Shown: piece by piece, positions 7,524 through 12,641 of the stretch | Numbering within the stretch: the stretch's first letter is position 1 | How the letters are laid out: every line of letters starts with the position of its first letter | From: G039029935 sp039029935 | Lineage (GTDB): Bacteria > Chloroflexota > Anaerolineae > Caldilineales > Caldilineaceae | Assembly (NCBI GenBank): GCA_039029935.1 | Contig: JBCCFC010000258.1 | Coordinates: 1 to 12,641, forward strand | Direction of reading: 5' to 3' | DNA length: 12,641 bases | The notes under the pieces: generated by a model | Database searches by the model: none | What the model was told of the DNA's origin: nothing | What the model saw: the letters and a program-made list of their open reading frames with translations, nothing else | Position numbers and translations under genes: made by a program

Positions 7524-7601
7524 TTGTCAGCCGTCAGCTTGTTAGCTAATCAGCTAATCAGCTAATCAGCTAATCAGCTAATCAGCCGTCAGCTTGTCAG
7601 C
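7524..7601. repeat. TCAGC octamer array B
   Basis: Five perfect head-to-tail TAATCAGC units lie at the centre. They are flanked on the left by TTGTCAGC, CGTCAGC and TTGTTAGC, and on the right by CGTCAGC and TTGTCAGC, giving a nearly mirror-like order of unit types. The array fills much of the 178-bp spacer between two MFS genes. Its left end (AAGCTTGTCAGC) matches the reverse complement of the right end of array C. Confidence 0.8.
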
Positions 7602-7668
7602 TTTCAGAGTAGATTGGGTCATATATCAGGGTCGATTTTTGTGCTTTCCTATGCCACAAATAAGCTAC

Positions 7669-8973
7669 CTACATCCGACGTAACTGCGGTATCATGACAG
7701 AAATCAACACGACAAGAACCAACGCGATACTGGTCGTCATGGCTAAGGTGAAGGGCGCGCCATAGAGCTCGGCTAGAAATCCTGCCATTAAGCGACCAAA
7801 GGGTCCAATGCCGATGGCAAGCACCAACAACCCCATCATGCGGTTGCGCATCTCATCCTCAACCATGACCATCATCATCCCTACGCCCAGTAGACCAAGG
7901 GACATATGCCCGATGCCCGCTATCACCATGACCGACCATGAGAGCCAGTAATAGGGCGAGAGGGCAAAGACAAACAATGCGATGCAGTAGAACATGGTTC
8001 CAAACATAAATACGGACCCATCATTGCCAAATCTTCCCCCATGCCGCCGCCATAACGTTACGACGAATAGCCCAACAAATGTGCCGATGCCCATTGCCGC
8101 CCCCAACCATCCCAGCCCGACGGGGCCTTGATTGAGGACATCGCGTGCAAAAACGGGCAACAGTGTTTGCACTGGATAAATCAGCATATTGGCAACTAGT
8201 GTGAATAGAAAAATACCAATCACAATCGGATGATGTCGTGCATAGGCCAGCCCTGCCCAAATTTGTTGGATAGGCGACTCTCCTGCAGGTTTCTCTTCGT
8301 GTTCCTTGGTTGCATCTGTCGGTGGTTGCTCAGTCGGTGGTTGCTCAGTCGGTGACAATCTTATTGTCAATAGGGCACTAAAATTAATCAAATGAACCGC
8401 TATGAGAACAATAAAACAGCCAGTAATCCCGTAACTTGCCACAACAATACCAGCGAGGGCTGGCCCCACAATCTGAGCGGAACCTTGCCCTCCTCTGTCA
8501 ATCGCAAGTACATCGACGGTGCGCTCTTTGCCCACAATATCAGGCATCAGGCCACGACGTGCAGGCCAGCTCGTCCCCCACAGACTACCAACAATAAAGG
8601 TAATGGTATAGATGTGCCACAGTTCAACACGCTGTGACCAGATTAATCCCGCCAGTAAACTGTAGAAACATATATCAAGGATTGTGGTATAGATAATTGT
8701 GTGATATCTACCCAAACGGTCGATAATGGGTCCCGCCAGAAAGCCCAATGCCAAGAAGGGGAGACGACGAAAAAAGTCAATGAAGGAGACCATAAGGGCG
8801 GAATCGGTCAACTCCAGCACCATCCAGCCCATAGCCAGATTTTCCATATAAAAGGATGCCGACCAGAGTGAGTTGCTTGTCAGGAGACGCCGATAGTTGG
8901 CGATGGACAAGGGTGAGAAGAATCCATTGGTGAACACGTTTAAGATTGATTGTTGTATGGTGTGTCTGTTCAT
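7669..8973 (-). CDS. MFS transporter, paralog 2 of 5 (GRY subtype)
   Basis: A 434-residue inner-membrane major facilitator protein, predicted exporter of unknown substrate, closest in sequence to the neighbour at 6177-7490. Elements are PLSIANYRRLLTSNSLW (21-37), motif A GPIIDRLGRY (81-90), WPARRGLMPDIVGKERTVDVL (137-157), then AIDRGGQG, LPVFARDVLNQGPVGLGWLG and a terminal IPQLRRM. The central linker contains TEQPP twice (209-218) from a perfect 15-bp DNA duplication. The start at 8973 is only 12 nt after the TAA of the MFS gene upstream and has no strong ribosome binding site, so translation probably depends on coupling to that gene. Confidence 0.93.
   Translation of the reverse strand: MNRHTIQQSILNVFTNGFFSPLSIANYRRLLTSNSLWSASFYMENLAMGWMVLELTDSALMVSFIDFFRRLPFLALGFLAGPIIDRLGRYHTIIYTTILDICFYSLLAGLIWSQRVELWHIYTITFIVGSLWGTSWPARRGLMPDIVGKERTVDVLAIDRGGQGSAQIVGPALAGIVVASYGITGCFIVLIAVHLINFSALLTIRLSPTEQPPTEQPPTDATKEHEEKPAGESPIQQIWAGLAYARHHPIVIGIFLFTLVANMLIYPVQTLLPVFARDVLNQGPVGLGWLGAAMGIGTFVGLFVVTLWRRHGGRFGNDGSVFMFGTMFYCIALFVFALSPYYWLSWSVMVIAGIGHMSLGLLGVGMMMVMVEDEMRNRMMGLLVLAIGIGPFGRLMAGFLAELYGAPFTLAMTTSIALVLVVLISVMIPQLRRM
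8321..8350. repeat. Two perfect 15-bp tandem repeats within the MFS linker
   Basis: GGTGGTTGCTCAGTC occurs at 8321-8335 and again at 8336-8350. It is in frame and encodes the repeated TEQPP of the cytoplasmic linker. It sits at the equivalent place to the 12-bp repeats in the neighbouring paralog but has an unrelated sequence. Confidence 0.8.
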
Positions 8974-8985
8974 GTGATGAAAAGG

Positions 8986-10326
8986 TTAGACTCGTCTGAG
9001 TTTGGGCGTGTTGATGGCAATCAAGGAGAGGAGTAATAGCCCTGTTATCGAGGTTGATGCGACTGCAAATGGTGCACCGTATGCTTCGGCCAATGCGCCG
9101 ACAAAGAGTTTGCCAAAGGGTCCCATGCCAATACAGATGACCACAATGCCCATCATGCGGTTGCGCATTTCATCATCGGTAGACAACATGATAATGCTAT
9201 TTTGCATGAGTGCAAAACAGTTTTGCCCCATAGCCGCTGCCGCTAATGCAAGCCATGAAAGCCAGAAGATGGGTGAAAGGGCAAAGGCCATAATGGCAAA
9301 GCCCATAAAGGCTGTGCCGATGAGAAAGATGGATCCATGATTGGTGTATCGCCCCTGCGCTTGCCGCCAGACATTGAGCATCAACAGCCCGACATAGGTC
9401 CCGATGCCCAATGAAGCACTGAGCCAGCCCAAGCCAACTGAATCTTGGTTGAGGACATCGCGCGCAAAAACAGGCAACAGCGTCGTATAGGGCATGACGA
9501 ATAGGTTCATTGTCACGGTTGTCAGTATAATGCCCAACATCAGCGGTTCACGGCGGACATAGGTAAACCCCTCTGTGATTTGTTGAATAAATGATAGCGT
9601 AGCAGCATCGGATGGGTGCTTATCCGGTGTGCTGGTCACGGTTTCTTGTTTCTGTACGCTCCAGACGGCATACAGGTTAACCAGTTGAACCAAGACAATC
9701 ACCATAAAACAGCCCAACGTCCCATACACAGCAACAAGCACACCTGCCAATGCCGGGGCTACAATTTTGGCTGCCCCTTGACCAAAACGCTCCACCAGCA
9801 ACACATCCACCGTGCGCTCTTTACCCACAAGGTCAGGCAGAACACCACGTCGCGCAGGCCAACTGACGGCCCAAACGCTGCCAATGACAAAGGCGATGAT
9901 ATATAGATGCCAAAGTTCCACGCGGTCCAACCACAGTAGCATGCCAATGGCAGAGAATGTGGTTAAATCGAGCGTTGTCGCAACGACAATGGCCTGTCGC
10001 CGACCCAGACGGTCAATGATAGGGCCAGCCAGAAAGCCAAAGAGAAAGAGGGGGATGCTGCGGTAAAAGGCGACCACGGACACCAGCCATGCCGAGTTGG
10101 TGAGTTCTAGTGTCAACCAGCCCATTGCCAGGGTTTCCATATAGAGCGACGCCCACCAGAGCGAGTTGCTGCCCAACATGCGGCGGTAGTTGGGGAAGGT
10201 CAGCGGTGCGAGCATCCCACTAGAGAATGACTTCGTGAATGACCTAGAGATTGACGTCGGGAGATATCCTGCGAGAGCGGTTGTGATTGATGACTGTCTT
10301 GTTTTGAATCGTGTTTTGAAGCTCAT
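8986..10326 (-). CDS. MFS transporter, paralog 1 of 5
   Basis: A 446-residue inner-membrane major facilitator protein, predicted exporter of unknown substrate and first in the tandem run. Elements are a basic N-terminal tail (MSFKTRFKTR), PLTFPNYRRMLGSNSLWW (41-58), motif A GPIIDRLGRR (101-110), WPARRGVLPDLVGKERTVDVL (157-177), ERFGQG, a polar linker (about 225-245), LPVFARDVLNQ and a terminal TPKLRRV. It has IVAPALAG where the paralogs have (I/V)VGP or IIGP. I chose ATG 10326, just 5 nt after the dioxygenase stop. A longer reading from 10410 would run out of frame across the dioxygenase C-terminus and add a Cys-rich stretch absent from the paralogs. The tight junction implies cotranscription and coupling with the dioxygenase. 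Confidence 0.93.
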   Translation of the reverse strand: MSFKTRFKTRQSSITTALAGYLPTSISRSFTKSFSSGMLAPLTFPNYRRMLGSNSLWWASLYMETLAMGWLTLELTNSAWLVSVVAFYRSIPLFLFGFLAGPIIDRLGRRQAIVVATTLDLTTFSAIGMLLWLDRVELWHLYIIAFVIGSVWAVSWPARRGVLPDLVGKERTVDVLLVERFGQGAAKIVAPALAGVLVAVYGTLGCFMVIVLVQLVNLYAVWSVQKQETVTSTPDKHPSDAATLSFIQQITEGFTYVRREPLMLGIILTTVTMNLFVMPYTTLLPVFARDVLNQDSVGLGWLSASLGIGTYVGLLMLNVWRQAQGRYTNHGSIFLIGTAFMGFAIMAFALSPIFWLSWLALAAAAMGQNCFALMQNSIIMLSTDDEMRNRMMGIVVICIGMGPFGKLFVGALAEAYGAPFAVASTSITGLLLLSLIAINTPKLRRV

Positions 10327-10331
10327 GAAGG

Positions 10332-11135
10332 TTACATCATCGTACTTTCCTGAGATTCTTGCGCGGCTTTGGCTCGTGCAGCACGTGCAGTCTGCTGCAC
10401 CCGCTGCCAATAGAAATCACGTTTATCCGCTTCATCGCGCATGGATGTTGGCATACCAAAGACCTGGATATACGCTCGGCGTGGCTCATCGGTCGAGTTG
10501 GGTCCCGCATAGTGCAGTGTCCGGCAATGATGAATGGTGACACCGCCAGCCGGAATAGGACAGGCCATAGCCTCATCCTGATTGAGTTCATCCACCTCCA
10601 GCCCATGCACGCGTGGATCATTGTTGATGGGATGATGTGGCCTGACCTCACCTAGATGGCTTTGTGGCACAAATTGCATACAGCCACTCTCGACAGTCGC
10701 ATCCTGTAGCGGCATCCAAATGCTCAACGAGCTGTAGTTTAGATCAGGGTTCCAATAGGCTTCATCCTGATGCCAAGGCGTGGATGCGCCATAACGTGCG
10801 GGCTTGAGGATGGCATGGTCGCCACCGCTGCACTCACCGCCCAGTAATTGTTCGGCGATGGCATGGGCATTGGCCTTGAACACAAATTCATTTAGTTCCG
10901 GTGCATAGCGCGATGGCCCCAAAATTTGTGGCAAGGTCGCCCGTTCATCTTCCGCATCTGCCCCCGCAAGATCAAATTGATTACCCTCGGCGCGGCCAGC
11001 GCGCTCGGCAAACAATCGATCATAGATATCGCGGATTTTGGTGATTTCATCTGCTGTGGTGATGGCTGGGAGCGTCAGGTAGCCCTCACGGTGATAAAAG
11101 TCGATCTGTTCTTGTGTTAGTGTAATGGTTTTCAT
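10332..11135 (-). CDS. Phytanoyl-CoA dioxygenase (PhyH) family Fe(II)/2-oxoglutarate oxygenase
   Basis: A 267-residue cytoplasmic oxygenase of the double-stranded beta-helix fold. Such enzymes hydroxylate or otherwise oxidise a substrate while decarboxylating 2-oxoglutarate. The Fe(II) triad is visible as H122 and D124 in WHQDEAYW and H208 in TLHYAGPN, and R219/R220 after the GPN motif is the expected 2-oxoglutarate anchor. An N-terminal DFYHREGYL (12-20) is typical of PhyH proteins. The length is normal. The start at 11135 has a good ribosome binding site (GGAGAAAA, about 10 nt away). The gene leads into the MFS run with a 5-nt gap, suggesting that its product or substrate is moved by those transporters (inference). 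Bacterial PhyH proteins range from phytanoyl-CoA hydroxylases to natural-product tailoring enzymes, so the substrate remains open. Confidence 0.92.
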   Translation of the reverse strand: MKTITLTQEQIDFYHREGYLTLPAITTADEITKIRDIYDRLFAERAGRAEGNQFDLAGADAEDERATLPQILGPSRYAPELNEFVFKANAHAIAEQLLGGECSGGDHAILKPARYGASTPWHQDEAYWNPDLNYSSLSIWMPLQDATVESGCMQFVPQSHLGEVRPHHPINNDPRVHGLEVDELNQDEAMACPIPAGGVTIHHCRTLHYAGPNSTDEPRRAYIQVFGMPTSMRDEADKRDFYWQRVQQTARAARAKAAQESQESTMM

Positions 11136-11170
11136 GATTAATTTTCTCCGTATGAACTTTTTTAATGAGC

Positions 11171-11277
11171 GAGTCAGCGGGTCAGCGGGTCAGCGGGTCA
11201 GCGGGTCAGCATTTCAGCTAGTCAGCACTTCAGCATTTCAGCTAGTTAGCACTTCAGCCTGACAAGCTGACAAGCTT
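11171..11277. repeat. TCAGC octamer array C (eleven units in perfect 8-bp phase)
   Basis: Eleven consecutive 8-bp units occupy 11171-11258: GAGTCAGC, four GGGTCAGC, ATTTCAGC, TAGTCAGC, ACTTCAGC, ATTTCAGC, TAGTTAGC and ACTTCAGC. They are followed by inverted units ending GCTGACAAGCTT at 11277. The last five bases are constant (TCAGC, once TTAGC), while the first three vary among a few recurring triplets. The array fills most of the spacer between the nuclease-like gene and the dioxygenase gene. Confidence 0.85.
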
Positions 11278-11282
11278 AAATG

Positions 11283-11888
11283 CTATACATTCGCTTCGCA
11301 ATCTGTAAATATCTGGTCCAACACACCTAAGAGTGTATCTAGCTGCAGGATCGAATAGGAATCTGTCTTGTAGAATTGGTTGTTTGTTGTATATTTGCCA
11401 AACTCCCAAACTCGGCCACTACTGACAATGCCATGCACGTCAAAATTATGTCCTTGTTGCAAGTTGAGCATGTGCGACGCTTTTGCCGCCATCAAACATT
11501 GCCCCCAACCCTGTTCAAAGTCGTCTTTTTTGGCTTCACATAAAATGATATAGGGCAACTTGAAGCTGACTTGGTACTGTGTAAATACAAAATCGGCCTT
11601 CCCTCGGAAGGGAGCTTTCCCTGCATCCACCTGCTTCTCCTGCCACATGCGGAGATCGTGGTTCTCCAGTGCTTCAAGAAAGATTAATTCCATAAACAGG
11701 CGTTGTTCCCATTCGTTGGACCCAATAGTCACCTGACGTTCTGCCCGTTTTAGGTTGTCTTTGAGATTTTCGCTGGCAGGGATCGCAGGTGCATCGATAT
11801 CCCATTTGACATGTGGAAATAGTCCTAGAAAATCCAACGCTCTTGCTAAATCATAGTCACCAAAAGTCTCACTTTTTGTGTTAGCCAT
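11283..11888 (-). CDS. PD-(D/E)XK nuclease-like protein
   Basis: A 201-residue soluble protein. The core reads GKADFVF (97-102), then PYIILCEAKKDDF (112-124) and GQCLMAAKA (129-137), which matches the PD-(D/E)XK pattern: D99, E118 and K120 as metal and catalytic residues, with Q130 on the following helix. Similar EAKKDDFxxGxGQC segments occur in restriction-type endonucleases and in many uncharacterised small bacterial proteins. It has no DNA-recognition or motor domain. The start at 11888 has a clear ribosome binding site (AGAGGA) and lies 10 nt after the stop of the methyltransferase-like gene, so the two probably form one operon. Possible roles include a small restriction or repair-type nuclease or a defence component; the sequence does not decide. 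Confidence 0.75.
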   Translation of the reverse strand: MANTKSETFGDYDLARALDFLGLFPHVKWDIDAPAIPASENLKDNLKRAERQVTIGSNEWEQRLFMELIFLEALENHDLRMWQEKQVDAGKAPFRGKADFVFTQYQVSFKLPYIILCEAKKDDFEQGWGQCLMAAKASHMLNLQQGHNFDVHGIVSSGRVWEFGKYTTNNQFYKTDSYSILQLDTLLGVLDQIFTDCEANV

Positions 11889-11898
11889 AAACCGTCCT

Positions 11899-12447
11899 CT
11901 ACAAATTCAGACTGTCCTTGATATCTGCCAATATCGGCTCAACCTCCAAATCCCACCCGGCATCTGGAAACGACAAAATCCCCAGATTCTTTGGTCCCTG
12001 AAATGGAAAGACAATGCGCTGGAACACAATGGACTGCTCATCATAATACGCCTCAATCGCTTCCACCAACTCATCCCGCCCCAATTTTTCCTCAGACCAA
12101 AAGTTGCAACAGGGTACGATGATGGATGGCTTTGTATGGGCGGCTTCAGCGATGGCGCGCGTCGCCTGATCCGGATGTAGCCCCACTACAAGGTCATAGT
12201 ATCCCGCCGACGAAGGGTCGAACTCCTCAGCATGTCCCGGCACACCCTTGATACGCCAGCCATGCGGGTCGATGACTTCCGACTCATAGTTGTAGCGTTT
12301 GTTGAGGAGCTTAGAGAGCATTCCTTGTCCACCCGCTACATCGGCGATATATCTGATTTGATTGCCAAAATATTCGTTGACAAACATCGCCATCACCTCA
12401 AAGCGATGCTTACCCCCGTGAAATTTATATTGGGTTTTTCGTCCCAT
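11899..12447 (-). CDS. Small class I SAM-dependent methyltransferase-like protein
   Basis: About 182 residues. A Rossmann-type motif I appears as YIADVAGGQGMLSKLL, followed by an acidic strand end (SEVIDPHG). The later GLHPDQATRAI and IIVPCCNFW recall the LHxCGxLT and PCCYH motifs of the Methyltransf_32 group (METTL25/RRNAD1-like). No DNA adenine (DPPY-type) or cytosine-C5 motif is present, so an RNA, protein or small-molecule target is more likely than a DNA modification partner (inference). I chose ATG 12447 because AGAGGTG sits just upstream. A GTG at 12453 overlaps that ribosome binding site and is less likely. A predicted promoter and an inverted repeat precede it. It is the first gene of a two-gene unit with the nuclease-like gene. 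Confidence 0.72.
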   Translation of the reverse strand: MGRKTQYKFHGGKHRFEVMAMFVNEYFGNQIRYIADVAGGQGMLSKLLNKRYNYESEVIDPHGWRIKGVPGHAEEFDPSSAGYYDLVVGLHPDQATRAIAEAAHTKPSIIVPCCNFWSEEKLGRDELVEAIEAYYDEQSIVFQRIVFPFQGPKNLGILSFPDAGWDLEVEPILADIKDSLNL

Positions 12448-12450
12448 AGT

Positions 12451-12457
12451 CACCTCT
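12451..12457 (-). promoter_or_regulatory. Ribosome binding site that decides the methyltransferase-like start
   Basis: AGAGGTG on the minus strand lies a few bases before ATG 12447 and overlaps the alternative GTG at 12453. Initiation at the ATG therefore fits normal spacing better than initiation at the GTG. Confidence 0.6.
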
Positions 12458-12464
12458 TCTGCTC

Positions 12465-12480
12465 ATTCAACTGGTTGAAT
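12465..12480. promoter_or_regulatory. Inverted repeat near the predicted transcription start, candidate operator
   Basis: ATTCAAC and GTTGAAT are perfect 7-bp inverted arms separated by TG. With the -10 box at 12486-12491 the transcript should start around 12479, so the arms would cover the start and early leader, a common repressor position. No regulator gene is seen nearby. Confidence 0.4.
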
Positions 12481-12485
12481 TGACT

Positions 12486-12514
12486 ATCTTATCAGCTTTT
12501 ACTTTTTTGTTCAA
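12486..12514 (-). promoter_or_regulatory. Predicted sigma70-like promoter of the methyltransferase-like/nuclease-like unit
   Basis: On the minus strand TTGAAC (12509-12514; 4 of 6 consensus matches) and TAAGAT (12486-12491; 4 of 6) are separated by exactly 17 bp of A-rich spacer. The start codon lies about 40 bp downstream of the -10 box. Read by eye only. Confidence 0.45.
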
Positions 12515-12561
12515 TGTGAGAAAACGGAATAGCCTTACCTTATTGAATAGGAAAGTATAAA

Positions 12562-12606
12562 CCAGTTACAGTGAGTTAAGTTTTTGCCTTAACTCACTGT
12601 AACTGG
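12562..12606. terminator. Perfect 19-bp stem, 7-nt loop hairpin; possible terminator of an unseen gene
   Basis: CCAGTTACAGTGAGTTAAG is followed by a 7-nt loop and then its exact reverse complement. On the minus strand the stem is followed by TTTATACTTT, a weak U-tract, so it may end transcription coming from the right of the window. The long uninterrupted stem of moderate GC could equally be a mobile-element end or an operator pair. No gene is visible from 12515 to the window end. Confidence 0.5.
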
Positions 12607-12641
12607 GGTTACAGGAGGGTGAACACTTCATTTCATTCCGT

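Noticed and set aside
7524..7601. CRISPR-like array
   Set aside because: Units are only 8 bp, without 25-40 bp spacers, and no cas genes are present.
10327..10410. N-terminal extension of the first MFS gene to 10410
   Set aside because: It would overlap the dioxygenase coding region out of frame and adds a Cys-rich stretch absent from paralogs; ATG 10326 is 5 nt after the upstream stop.

Overview
The window is a bacterial segment of roughly 50% GC in which all eleven recognisable genes lie on the minus strand, so it reads biologically from right to left. The host cannot be named from this sequence. Phytanoyl-CoA dioxygenase-like, enolase-superfamily and nitronate monooxygenase genes, a run of MFS exporters and many intergenic repeats together recall large-genome environmental or symbiotic lineages such as Chloroflexota or Poribacteria-like bacteria. 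That is a guess from gene content only. No rRNA, tRNA, CRISPR array or transposase gene was seen, and no gap between genes exceeds about 235 bases.

Right end (12641 to 11283): a 19-bp perfect hairpin is followed by a sigma70-like promoter with a palindrome near the predicted transcription start. Then comes a two-gene unit, a small Rossmann-type methyltransferase-like protein and a PD-(D/E)XK nuclease-like protein 10 nt apart. Next is a spacer filled by an array of 8-bp repeats of the form NNNTCAGC.

Centre (11135 to 2561): a phytanoyl-CoA dioxygenase-family (PhyH) Fe(II)/2-oxoglutarate oxygenase gene is followed by five tandem paralogous MFS transporters and then an endonuclease/exonuclease/phosphatase (EEP) family gene. 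Gaps of 5, 12 and 15 nt suggest translational coupling at several junctions. Two larger gaps within the MFS run carry further TCAGC octamer arrays, and one of these also carries two copies of a 52-bp nested palindrome. The five transporters fall into two subtypes: the pair at 6177-7490 and 7669-8973, and the other three. The transporter at 3356-4540 has no standard start codon for its conserved N-terminus, and its open frame continues upstream to the stop codon of the preceding transporter.

Left end (2560 to 1): a nitronate monooxygenase gene has its own promoter, and an 18-bp perfect palindrome sits mostly between the -35 and -10 boxes. Downstream is a mandelate racemase-type enolase-superfamily enzyme, cut by the window edge only near its C-terminus. 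Its leader holds a 118-bp imperfect inverted-repeat element with two internal hairpins.

Taken together, the centre looks like an oxidation-plus-export module (PhyH with multiple MFS pumps) next to small-molecule oxidation and dehydration or racemisation genes. The substrate cannot be read from the sequence. The most unusual features are the five-fold tandem transporter expansion and the octamer arrays that occupy its spacers.
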